Source: JAABSP01 sp011390135
GTDB lineage: Bacteria; Desulfobacterota; Desulfobacteria; Desulfobacterales; JAABSP01
Assembly (NCBI GenBank): GCA_011390135.1
Contig: JAABSZ010000081.1
Span: 1 to 16,284 of the forward strand
Direction: 5' to 3'
Length of the DNA: 16,284 nucleotides
The notes under the pieces were generated by a model. That model was not told the origin of the DNA. It ran no database searches and worked only from the letters and a program-made list of their open reading frames with translations. Positions within the stretch are counted from its first letter, which is position 1. The number at the start of each line of letters is the position of its first letter. Positions 1 through 6,851 of the stretch are shown here, piece by piece. Both the position numbers and the translations under genes were made by a program.

Positions 1-32
1 CCCTTCTTAATACTGTTAAAGCTGTCGTTCAT
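1..32 (-). CDS. Unidentified protein, N-terminus only (runs off left edge)
   Basis: Only ten codons are visible, reading MNDSFNSIKK, and then the window ends. The start is supported by a GGGAG ribosome-binding site at 43-39, six bases before the ATG at 32-30. A second in-frame ATG at 35-33 lies only three bases from that site and is less likely. The gene starts 15 bases after the ablB stop codon on the same strand, so it is probably translated from the same transcript. The lysine 2,3-aminomutase gene (ablA/kamA) is the usual partner of ablB, but these ten residues are too few to identify anything and I do not assign it. Confidence 0.5.
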   Translation of the reverse strand, partial: MNDSFNSIKK

Positions 33-46
33 CATTATCTCCCTGT

Positions 47-901
47 TTATCCTTGTAAAAATCCCCGTTTGTACCAGACCCACATACTCTCGATCCCTCC
101 GCAGATCTGGGTGTTGTTGGTCAGCTTCCCGGCCAGGGTGTAGCCGGCCCGTTTGAAGGTGATGTTGATGCCTGGCGACAGGGTTCTGGCAATGGTGTAG
201 AGGGTGGAAATCCCCATTCGGGCCATCTCGGCCTCCATGTGAACCAGAAGCGCTGCGGCCAGATGCTGCCCCCGGTATTCCGGCAGAACCGCAAAGTCGG
301 TCATCTCCGCGTTCCCGTGTTCCGGGTCGATCTCGGCTCCGGCGATTCCGGCCATCTTTCCCCGGTCAGTCAGGCAGAAGTATCGGGATTCCCCGGAGGC
401 CATCATCTCCTTTAAAAACCCGGGATCGTACACCGGAAAGGGGTAGGTGGAGAAGACGTTTCGGAAGATGCGGCTCATCTCCCGGGCATCTTCGGGGCTG
501 CACTCCCGGAGGATAAGGCCGGATTTCTGCTTCGGGGGACCGGACTTTTTCCCCTTTGTCGAGAGCAGCGCCAGTGTCCTCCGGATCCGGCCGGGATGGC
601 GCTCCTGCCCCCGGTTTCGGCAGAAGTATTTGGACATGAAGAGCCCGTCGGTGCGGCCGTGGTAATAGCCGGGTATCCGGGCCTCGGGCCGGTAGCCTTT
701 CTCTTCCAGAAGGGGGCCGGCATCCGCGGGAACTTTGGCCAGGGCCTTGCCGTATCCCCCTTTTCGCGCGATCCGCTCCATCTCGTTGATGATCTTGGGA
801 AAATCGGGCCGGAAAAGGCGCACCAGATAGACCCGGCTGCTCAATGGCCCGTAATGGAGCAGGGAGCGGCCGAAGGTTTTGGTTGTGTCGGACAGGGTCA
901 T
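47..901 (-). CDS. ablB: Putative beta-lysine N-acetyltransferase (AblB)
   Basis: This GNAT-fold enzyme is expected to acetylate beta-lysine, made by lysine 2,3-aminomutase, to N-epsilon-acetyl-beta-lysine, a cytoplasmic compatible solute used under salt stress. The 284-residue length fits the family. Recognisable AblB stretches are the N-terminal SRVYLVRL and GYGKALAKVP segments, the IPGYYHGRTDGLFMSKY segment (about residues 77-92), and the C-terminal SPGINITFKRAGY and INN/GGIESMWVWYK-like ending. The acetyl-CoA loop falls at about residues 210-215 as RGQHLA. The third glycine position usual in GNAT motif A (RGxGxA/G) is a histidine here. I start at the ATG at 901 because AGGAGG lies nine bases upstream. 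The open frame continues 11 codons further up but without such a site. No ablA is visible upstream; the gene there is divergent. Family assignment is strong, substrate is by homology. Confidence 0.88.
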   Translation of the reverse strand: MTLSDTTKTFGRSLLHYGPLSSRVYLVRLFRPDFPKIINEMERIARKGGYGKALAKVPADAGPLLEEKGYRPEARIPGYYHGRTDGLFMSKYFCRNRGQERHPGRIRRTLALLSTKGKKSGPPKQKSGLILRECSPEDAREMSRIFRNVFSTYPFPVYDPGFLKEMMASGESRYFCLTDRGKMAGIAGAEIDPEHGNAEMTDFAVLPEYRGQHLAAALLVHMEAEMARMGISTLYTIARTLSPGINITFKRAGYTLAGKLTNNTQICGGIESMWVWYKRGFLQG

Positions 902-992
902 GGGACTTATCCTCCTGCGAAGGGTTAGGCGCATACTCTACCACATCCGGGGCAGGGGGCAAAGGCGGAATCGGAAAACCGGTTTCCAATTC

Positions 993-1040
993 CATATCCG
1001 GTCCCATATCCGATCCGATCCAACATCCGATCCAACATCC
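993..1040. repeat. Four-unit 12-bp tandem repeat between divergent genes
   Basis: Four consecutive 12-bp units fill 48 bp. Two are catatccggtcc and catatccgatcc, and the next two are identical copies of gatccaacatcc. They lie in the spacer between ablB and the M23 peptidase gene, just upstream of a possible promoter for the latter. Period and repeat number are read directly from the sequence. A regulatory role or simple slippage-derived microsatellite are both possible. Confidence 0.8.
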
Positions 1041-1043
1041 GGC

Positions 1044-1072
1044 TTGAAAAAGGCCTCTCTTTCTGGTACACA
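1044..1072 (+). promoter_or_regulatory. Possible weak sigma-70 promoter for the M23 peptidase gene
   Basis: TTGAAA (1044-1049, five of six matches to the -35 box) is followed after 17 bases by TACACA (1067-1072, only three of six matches to the -10 box). The predicted start near 1079 would leave a 20-base leader containing the GGAGG site. The -10 match is poor, so this is a suggestion only. Confidence 0.3.
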
Positions 1073-1098
1073 GCACCTATTTTTCGACGGAGGAAATC

Positions 1099-1764
1099 AT
1101 GATCTATCCCTATCTCTTCTACAGCGAAAAGATTCCCCACGCCCCGGTCTTCCCGGATCTGGAGGGAGCCCCCCTGGTGGCCGATCTCTCCTGCCGGAAT
1201 CCCCTGCTTTCAAAGATGGATGCCCGGGATCAGGCGCGGCTTCAGCGACAACTGGAAAATGATATGGCTGAACAGGGCAGGCACTGGGGCGTTGCCGGCT
1301 ATCTGGAGCGGCGGGACTCCCTGCTCCGGGACTGCCCCCAGATGGTGGCAGAAGCACGGTTCTATCATCTGGGCCTCGATGTGATCGTCCCCCTGGGAAC
1401 TCCCCTTCACGCGCCCCTGGACGGCACGGTTGAGACGGCCGGATACGAGGAAGGGGAGGGCAACTATGGCGGCTATCTGCTTTTGTGCCACCAGAGTCCC
1501 CTTTTCGAGACTTTCTACAGCTTCTACGGCCACCTGAACCCTTGGGCCCTGCCGGAACCGGGGAGCCTTTTTGAGGCCGGAGAGCCCTTTGCCAGGATCG
1601 GCGACTTCTCCGAGAACGGCAACTGGTTCTATCACACCCATATCCAGATCCTCACCCGGAAAGGGTTCGACGAGGGGTATATCTCCAAGGGGTATTGTGC
1701 GGCCGAAGATCTCGGCCGCATCAATGATCTCTGCCCCTCTCCGATTCCCCTGTTCCGGGTCTGA
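1099..1764 (+). CDS. M23-family (LytM-like) metallopeptidase domain protein, no signal peptide
   Basis: The C-terminal half is an M23 zinc peptidase fold. It has the HxxxD ligands H90 and D94 in YHLGLDV, the GTPLHAPLDGTV strand typical of these beta-barrels, a YGHL segment (H145) and the HxH motif HTH (H179, H181). All residues needed for zinc binding and catalysis are therefore present. M23 enzymes normally cut peptidoglycan cross-bridges outside the cell, but this 221-residue protein starts MIYPYLFYSEK with no signal peptide or membrane segment visible. It may act in the cytoplasm on another substrate or leave by an unusual route. About 80 N-terminal residues before the domain are not recognised. 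The start has GGAGG (1089-1093) five bases upstream. The gene is divergent from ablB and convergent with ppdK, so it is probably a single-gene transcript. Confidence 0.8.
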   Translation: MIYPYLFYSEKIPHAPVFPDLEGAPLVADLSCRNPLLSKMDARDQARLQRQLENDMAEQGRHWGVAGYLERRDSLLRDCPQMVAEARFYHLGLDVIVPLGTPLHAPLDGTVETAGYEEGEGNYGGYLLLCHQSPLFETFYSFYGHLNPWALPEPGSLFEAGEPFARIGDFSENGNWFYHTHIQILTRKGFDEGYISKGYCAAEDLGRINDLCPSPIPLFRV

Positions 1765-1815
1765 AGGATCGGGCGGCGGGGCAGAGGTTTTCGGGTCTGA
1801 AGCGGCTCTTATATC

Positions 1816-4539
1816 CTACCGCTGTTTGATCGCGGCATGGGCCGCGGCCAGCCGGGCCACGGGAACCCGGAACGGTGAGCAGGAGACATAGTTGAGCCCG
1901 AGCCGGTGGCAGAGCGCGATGGACTGGGGCTCTCCGCCGTGTTCGCCGCAGATGCCGCACTCCAGATCCGGGTTGACCTTCCGGCCCTTTTCAATGGCGA
2001 TCCGCATCAGCTCTCCCACACCGTCCGGGTCGATGATCGCAAAGGGGTTGTTGGGCAGAATCCCGCCCTCCATGTACTCGATGAGGAAGTCCGATTCCGC
2101 GTCATCCCGGGAGATCCCGTAGGTGGTCTGGGTCAGGTCGTTGGTGCCGAAGGAGAAAAATCCGGCATACTCCGCGATCGCGTCCGCGGTCAGCGCAGCC
2201 CGGGGGATCTCGATCATGGTGCCGAACTTGTAGTCGATCTCCATCCGCTGCTCCTCCATCACCTGCCGGGCCTCGGCCTCGAGCGTTGCCCGCTGATGCT
2301 TCAGCTCGTTGGCATGGCTGGTGAGGGGGATCATCACCTCGGGATGGACCGAAATCCCCTCCTTGGAGACCGCACAGGCCGCCTCGAAGATTGCCCGCAC
2401 CTGCATCCGGGTCAGCTCCGGAATGTGAATGCCCAGCCGCACCCCCCGCATCCCGAGCATGGGGTTGGACTCCCGCAGCCGCTCCACCTGCTTTAAAATA
2501 ACCTGCTTGTTCCGGATCTCCTCTAAAAGCTCGTCGATCTTCTGCAGGTTGTCCGCATGCTGGAGCCGGATCTTCAGGTCCGAAAGGCTCTGCATCAGCT
2601 CCACAAAATCGGGCAGGAACTCGTGCAGGGGCGGATCTATGAGCCGGATCACCACGGGAAGGCCGTCCATGGCCCGGAAAAGCCCCGCGAAATCCTCCCG
2701 CTGGAACGGGAGCAGCGCGTTGATGGCCTCTCTCCGGTCAAAGGGAAGGTCGGCCATGATCATCCGCTGGACAAAGGGGAGCCTTTCGGCCTGCAGGAAC
2801 ATATGCTCGGTACGGCAGAGGCCGATGCCCTGGGCCCCGTATTCCCGGGCACGTTCTGCATCTTTGGGATAATCCGCATTTGTCCAGACCCCCAGGGTCC
2901 GGAAGGTGTCGGCCCATTTCAAAAGTTGGATGAGCCACTCGTCGTTGATGTCGGGAACGGTGGTGGTCAGCTTCCCCTCATAGACCCGGCCCAAAGTCCC
3001 GTCAATGGAGATGGGGTCTCCCTCCTGGATCACCCTGTCCCCCACCCGGATCTCCCGCTTCCCCATGTCCAGCTTGAGCGCGGTGACCCCCACCACGGCC
3101 GGCTTTCCGAACTGGCGGGCCACCAGGGCCGCATGGCTCGTGCGCCCCCCCCGGCTGGTGAGAATGCCCCGGGCCGCCAGCATCCCGTGGACATCATCCG
3201 GCTTGGTCTCGGGCCTGACCATGATCACATCCTTGCCCTCCTTGGACCAGGCTTCGGCAAGATCGGCATCCATAGCCACGATGCCCACGGCTGCCCCAGG
3301 GGAGACATTGAGCCCTGTCGCCAGCAACTGCCCCATCTCCTCTGCCGAATCCACGGACTCGATGCTGAACTGAGGGTGGAGAAAGAAGTCAACATGCTCC
3401 GGCTTCACCCGTAGAACCGCCTCCTCTGTGGAGATCATCTCCTCCTGGACCATATCGACCGCGATCCGGACAGCAGCCTGCGCGGTGCGCTTGCCGTCTC
3501 TGGTCTGGAGCATCCAGAGTTTGCCCTTCTCGATGGTGAACTCCACATCCTGCATCTCCCGGTAGTGGGTCTCCAGCCGGTTTACGATCGTTTCCAGCTC
3601 CTGCCAGGCTTCGGGCATCTCATCGGCCAGTTGGGAGATATCCTTGGTCATCCGGGTGCCGGCCACCACATCCTCGCCCTGGGCATTGGTGAGATAATCC
3701 CCCTCGATCCGCTTATCTCCGGTGGAGCCGTTCCGGGTCATGGCCACGCCGGTCGCACAGTCGTTTCCCATATTGCCGAAGACCATGGTGACGACGCTCA
3801 CCGCGGTTCCCAGATCATGGGCGATCCCGGCCGCGTTCCGGTAATCTGCGGCCCGCTTGCCGTTCCAGCTTTTGAAGACCGCCTCGGTGGCCAGCATCAA
3901 CTGGATATAGGGGTCCATCGGGAAATCTAGCTTGGTGTGGATCTTGAAAAGGGTCTTGAATCGCTCGGTAATGGCCTTCCAATCCTCGGCCGTCAGCTCC
4001 GCGTCGGTCTCCACCCCCTTTTTCTCCCGGGTTCCTTCGATCACCTCTTCGAAGATCTCGTCCGGGACCCCCATCACCACATTGCCGAACATCTGAACCA
4101 GGCGCCGGTAGGAATCATACGCGAACCGATCGTCCCCGGTGAGCCGGGAGAGCCCTGCCACGGTCTCGTCATTGAGGCCGATGTTCAACACCGTGTCCAT
4201 CATCCCGGGCATGGAGAACATTGCCCCGGAGCGGCAGGAGACGAGCAGCGGGTTCTCCGGATTGCCAAAGTTTTTGCCGGTCTGCTCCTCCACCTTCTGC
4301 ATGGCCGTCTGCTCCTGCTCCCAGAGCCCCTCGGGAAAGATGCTGCCCTCTTCCAGAAACGCGTTGCAGGCCCTTGTGGTGACCGTGAAGCCGGGGGGAA
4401 CCGGCACACCAATACGCGTCATCTCGAAGAGGTTGGCCCCCTTCCCCCCCAGCAGGGCACGCACCCCCTCCCAGTTCCCCCCTGCATCTTTTTCTGCGGA
4501 CTCGACCTCCTCAAAAAGATAAACCCATTTTTCTGCCAT
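1816..4539 (-). CDS. ppdK: Pyruvate, phosphate dikinase
   Basis: The enzyme interconverts pyruvate + ATP + phosphate with phosphoenolpyruvate + AMP + pyrophosphate. In anaerobes it serves gluconeogenesis or PPi-linked glycolysis in the cytoplasm. At 907 residues it is slightly longer than typical bacterial enzymes of about 875. The ATP-grasp domain begins with GGKGANLFEMTRIGVPVPPG (about residues 31-50). The mobile phosphohistidine domain has GGRTSHAALVARQFG, with the carrier histidine at about H469. The C-terminal PEP/pyruvate barrel ends with CGICGEHGGEP (catalytic cysteine about C864) and YVSCSPFRVPVARLAAAHA. All catalytic motifs are intact. The start has GAGG seven bases upstream. It is divergent from the hybrid kinase gene across a 440-bp control region and has its own sigma-70-like promoter there. 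A phosphoenolpyruvate synthase is the main alternative, but the N- and C-terminal motifs are those of PPDK. Confidence 0.97.
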   Translation of the reverse strand: MAEKWVYLFEEVESAEKDAGGNWEGVRALLGGKGANLFEMTRIGVPVPPGFTVTTRACNAFLEEGSIFPEGLWEQEQTAMQKVEEQTGKNFGNPENPLLVSCRSGAMFSMPGMMDTVLNIGLNDETVAGLSRLTGDDRFAYDSYRRLVQMFGNVVMGVPDEIFEEVIEGTREKKGVETDAELTAEDWKAITERFKTLFKIHTKLDFPMDPYIQLMLATEAVFKSWNGKRAADYRNAAGIAHDLGTAVSVVTMVFGNMGNDCATGVAMTRNGSTGDKRIEGDYLTNAQGEDVVAGTRMTKDISQLADEMPEAWQELETIVNRLETHYREMQDVEFTIEKGKLWMLQTRDGKRTAQAAVRIAVDMVQEEMISTEEAVLRVKPEHVDFFLHPQFSIESVDSAEEMGQLLATGLNVSPGAAVGIVAMDADLAEAWSKEGKDVIMVRPETKPDDVHGMLAARGILTSRGGRTSHAALVARQFGKPAVVGVTALKLDMGKREIRVGDRVIQEGDPISIDGTLGRVYEGKLTTTVPDINDEWLIQLLKWADTFRTLGVWTNADYPKDAERAREYGAQGIGLCRTEHMFLQAERLPFVQRMIMADLPFDRREAINALLPFQREDFAGLFRAMDGLPVVIRLIDPPLHEFLPDFVELMQSLSDLKIRLQHADNLQKIDELLEEIRNKQVILKQVERLRESNPMLGMRGVRLGIHIPELTRMQVRAIFEAACAVSKEGISVHPEVMIPLTSHANELKHQRATLEAEARQVMEEQRMEIDYKFGTMIEIPRAALTADAIAEYAGFFSFGTNDLTQTTYGISRDDAESDFLIEYMEGGILPNNPFAIIDPDGVGELMRIAIEKGRKVNPDLECGICGEHGGEPQSIALCHRLGLNYVSCSPFRVPVARLAAAHAAIKQR

Positions 4540-4601
4540 TCTTATGCCTCATTCATACCCTTAAAATATTTAAAGATGCTTTCTGCTCTTCCTAATCCTG
4601 C

Positions 4602-4630
4602 ATGGTAAAAAAAGGCGGACTATTTGTCAA
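4602..4630 (-). promoter_or_regulatory. Sigma-70-like promoter for ppdK
   Basis: On the minus strand a perfect TTGACA (4630-4625) is followed by a 17-base spacer and TACCAT (4607-4602, four of six matches). Transcription would start near 4594, about 55 bases before the ppdK ATG. The left dyad at 4634-4650 sits directly upstream of the -35 box, where an activator or repressor could act. Confidence 0.6.
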
Positions 4631-4633
4631 TTC

Positions 4634-4650
4634 GTATGATTTTTCCATAC
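4634..4650. promoter_or_regulatory. Operator-like dyad 1 (GTATG-N7-CATAC)
   Basis: This is a perfect 5-bp inverted repeat with a seven-base spacer, centred at 4642. It shares the TATG-N7-CATA core with the second dyad, which is centred 23 bp away, about two helical turns. It lies next to the ppdK -35 box and about 125-150 bp upstream of the predicted start of the sigma-54 promoter. That is a usual distance for an enhancer bound by an NtrC-type activator. Which protein binds is inferred, not shown. Confidence 0.5.
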
Positions 4651-4652
4651 AA

Positions 4653-4677
4653 TTTATTATGGCTTTATCATAATAAA
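4653..4677. promoter_or_regulatory. Operator-like dyad 2 (9-bp arms, 7-base spacer)
   Basis: TTTATTATG (4653-4661) and CATAATAAA (4669-4677) form a perfect 9-bp inverted repeat around the spacer gctttat. The core TATG-N7-CATA is the same as in dyad 1. The centre at 4665 is about 127 bp before the predicted sigma-54 start site. It is unlikely to be a terminator, because the stem is entirely AT-rich with one G-C pair and no gene ends here. Confidence 0.55.
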
Positions 4678-4765
4678 ATCCATTTCCCAAAGATCCCCAT
4701 CTACAGCAAAAATTTAACCTATTGAAATAAAAGTAAATTAAATGAAATTAAAATAATCGTCTCTT

Positions 4766-4781
4766 TGGCACGCTCTTCGCA
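4766..4781 (+). promoter_or_regulatory. Sigma-54 (-24/-12) promoter for the hybrid sensor kinase
   Basis: TGGCACGCTCTTCGCA matches the sigma-54 consensus TGGCAC-N5-TTGCA with one mismatch, TCGCA in the -12 element. The invariant GG (4767-4768) and GC (4779-4780) have the required 10-base interval. The predicted start is near 4792, about 190 bases before the kinase ATG. The downstream operon encodes a sigma-54 activator, so positive autoregulation is plausible. Confidence 0.72.
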
Positions 4782-4824
4782 TTTACAATCATCGACTCGG
4801 TTTTGGTCATTTCCATACCTTCTG

Positions 4825-4983
4825 ATGGCTACAAAAAAACTTATCGGCCTTATCAACGTCTTAGAAACCCCCCCCCTCATCTTTTTTTATATCATCAAAC
4901 CGCTGGAACAAATAAACCGAAACCGAGTCCCTCCTTTTCACAGCCGCGAAAGTACTCCTATTTTAAAAATGTTGTGTCCATGA
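4825..4983 (+). CDS. Doubtful short leader ORF overlapping the kinase start
   Basis: A 52-codon frame, beginning MATKKLIGLINVLETPP, ends with a TGA that overlaps the kinase start codon as ATGA. It lies after the predicted sigma-54 start site. It has a hydrophobic middle (about residues 6-24) and no recognisable homology. It has no Shine-Dalgarno sequence, so it may not be translated. The reason to list it is that the kinase ATG also lacks a ribosome-binding site, and a four-base overlap is the usual geometry for translational coupling. Low confidence. Confidence 0.2.
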   Translation: MATKKLIGLINVLETPPLIFFYIIKPLEQINRNRVPPFHSRESTPILKMLCP

Positions 4984-6851
4984 AACTGACCTCGACGATT
5001 CTAACAGCCCTTCTGCTCCTTTTCCTGGCAAAGGCAGGGACCGAGTATCTGGTATGCCGATACCTCTTTGACGTCGGGTTCCCGGAGGGAGATTCCAACT
5101 GCCGGCTCTTTCGGCTCACCCTCGATCTCATTCTCATCGGTCTCATTCTTCTTCTGCTGCAATGGATGATCCTGAAGCCCCTGATCCGTTTTCTCAGCCA
5201 CATCCAGACCATTCGGGAGAGCGGTGAGACCCGGTTCCGATACGCCTCCAGACGGACAGATGAGATCGGAAAGCTGGTGGTCGAGTTCAATCGAATGCTG
5301 GACCGGCTCGATCAGCAGCGGGCCGCCTGCCGGGAGAGCGAAGCCTATTATCAGTCGGTTTTGCGGAGCATGAATGACGAAATTGTCATTCTGGATCAAA
5401 ATTATGACATCGTTTATATGAACCGGGATTTTCTGGCCTCGGCTCGATCGGCTCGAAAGGATGCCATCGGAAAGCCGTGCAAGGAGATCTTCACCTGTTT
5501 GAAGGGGCTTTTTGAGGAGCGGGAGGAGATATTGCAAGCAGTCTTCCGATCGGGCCGGTTCCGCAGCATCCGCCATGAATGGACTGAGGAGAACGGCAAC
5601 AGGGGCTGGAAAGATCTGCTGATCTCCCCGCTCTCTTTGGAGGGCCAGGGGGTCACCCATATCATTATCGCGGCCCGGGACATCACCCATGAGGTGCTGC
5701 TGGAAAACCGGCTCCGCCACGCGCAGAAGATGGAGGCCATCGGAACCCTTGCCGGCGGAATCGCGCATGATTTCAACAATATTCTCATGACCATCATGAT
5801 GAATACGGAATTCGTGCTGAGGAAATGGGAGGGGAGCGACGGAGTCCGGGAGAGTCTGGACCTCTCCCTCCGCGCGGCCTATCGAGCCCGGGATCTGGTG
5901 GAGCAGATCCTCACCTTCAGCCGCAAGGAGGAGCAGAAAAAGTGCCCTTTGATCATCGGCCCCATCATCAAAGAATCGATCAAGATGCTGAGGGCATCTC
6001 TGCCCGCGACAGTGGAGATTCAACAGAATATCGAGCCGGATACGGGCGCTCTCCTCGGAAATCCTGTCCAGATCCAGCAGGTGCTGATCAATCTCTGCTC
6101 CAACGCGGCCTATGCCATGCGCAGGCGGGGCGGGGTGCTTACGGTGGAATTGGCCCGGAGCCGCATTGAAAAGGAGGAGCCATTGGCCCGTCCTCGTCTC
6201 GAGCCGGGCCGATATCTCCGGCTGAGGGTGGCCGATACCGGAGAAGGGATCTCTTCGGAGCAGATCGATCAGATCTTCGAGCCTTTCTTCACCACCAAAC
6301 CCCCGGGGGAGGGAACCGGGATGGGGCTTGCCATGGTCCACAGCCTCATCGAGGGGATGGGCGGGGCTGTCAAGGTGCAAAGCCGGATCGATCAGGGCTC
6401 CCGTTTCGATCTCTATTTCCCGGAACATGAGGGGAGCCTTTCCGAAGCCGAATCCGAGATCTCCCATAATGCCCCCCGTGGAGAAGGCCGGATTCTGGTT
6501 ATCGATGACGAGGCCCCCGTTGTCCGGATCATCGGCAAATTATTGACCGAGAGCGGCTACACTGTGACCGGGGAGACCGATGGGCTTGCCGCGCTCAACC
6601 GTTTCCGAAAGAATCCTGACAGCTTCGATCTCGTGGTCACGGATCAGACCATGCCCGGGGCCACCGGCATCGAGTTGAGCCGGGAGATGCTCGCGCTCCG
6701 CCCGGATCTGCCCATCGTCCTCTGCACCGGATTCAGCGAGATCATCAGCCGGGAGGATGCCCTCCGCCAGGGGGTTCGGGAGTTTGTCATGAAGCCTGTC
6801 ACCTCTTCTAACCTCACCGAAATCATCTATCGAATCCTCGCTGAAAAATAG
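4980..6851 (+). CDS. Hybrid sensor histidine kinase (HAMP-PAS-HisKA-HATPase-REC)
   Basis: The 623-residue membrane kinase has a TM helix at about residues 5-20, a periplasmic loop of only about 25 residues with two cysteines (C26, C41), and a second TM helix at about 46-64. It continues with a HAMP linker (about 65-118), a PAS domain (about 122-240), a HisKA domain with AHDFNN (acceptor H263) and an ATPase domain. The ATPase domain has NLCSNA (371-376), DTGEG (419-423) and GEGTGMGL (443-450). The C-terminal receiver has DD at 509-510, acceptor D555 in TDQTMPG and K605. All catalytic residues are intact. With so small a loop, the signal is probably sensed by the membrane segments or the PAS domain. 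I chose the ATG at 4980 because the frame upstream is not kinase-like and the first TM helix follows directly. No clear ribosome-binding site precedes it. It probably signals to the activator encoded next. Confidence 0.92.
   Translation: MKLTSTILTALLLLFLAKAGTEYLVCRYLFDVGFPEGDSNCRLFRLTLDLILIGLILLLLQWMILKPLIRFLSHIQTIRESGETRFRYASRRTDEIGKLVVEFNRMLDRLDQQRAACRESEAYYQSVLRSMNDEIVILDQNYDIVYMNRDFLASARSARKDAIGKPCKEIFTCLKGLFEEREEILQAVFRSGRFRSIRHEWTEENGNRGWKDLLISPLSLEGQGVTHIIIAARDITHEVLLENRLRHAQKMEAIGTLAGGIAHDFNNILMTIMMNTEFVLRKWEGSDGVRESLDLSLRAAYRARDLVEQILTFSRKEEQKKCPLIIGPIIKESIKMLRASLPATVEIQQNIEPDTGALLGNPVQIQQVLINLCSNAAYAMRRRGGVLTVELARSRIEKEEPLARPRLEPGRYLRLRVADTGEGISSEQIDQIFEPFFTTKPPGEGTGMGLAMVHSLIEGMGGAVKVQSRIDQGSRFDLYFPEHEGSLSEAESEISHNAPRGEGRILVIDDEAPVVRIIGKLLTESGYTVTGETDGLAALNRFRKNPDSFDLVVTDQTMPGATGIELSREMLALRPDLPIVLCTGFSEIISREDALRQGVREFVMKPVTSSNLTEIIYRILAEK

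Larger units (their letters stand above)
4540..4979. promoter_or_regulatory. Divergent control region between ppdK and the sensor kinase
   Basis: This 440-bp spacer is much more AT-rich than its surroundings. It holds the ppdK promoter (4602-4630, minus), two TATG-N7-CATA dyads (4634-4650 and 4653-4677), and a sigma-54 promoter (4766-4781, plus). A roughly 190-base leader precedes the kinase and contains a short open frame at 4825-4983. I see no tRNA, no insertion sequence and no convincing protein gene apart from that doubtful short frame. Confidence 0.8.

Noticed and set aside
1756..1802. An 11-bp direct repeat (cgggtctgaag) at 1756 and 1792, spanning the M23 stop and the convergent gap before ppdK
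   Set aside because: Only two short copies with no dyad symmetry or flanking duplication. Not enough to call an operator, attachment site or terminator.
4653..4677. AT-rich inverted repeat as a transcription terminator
   Set aside because: No gene ends nearby on either strand, and the stem has almost no G-C pairs. The operator/enhancer reading fits better.
5001..6467. A 488-codon open frame on the minus strand, antisense to the hybrid kinase
   Set aside because: The plus-strand frame has complete kinase domains with all motifs. The antisense translation shows no domain and is a by-product of high GC codon bias.
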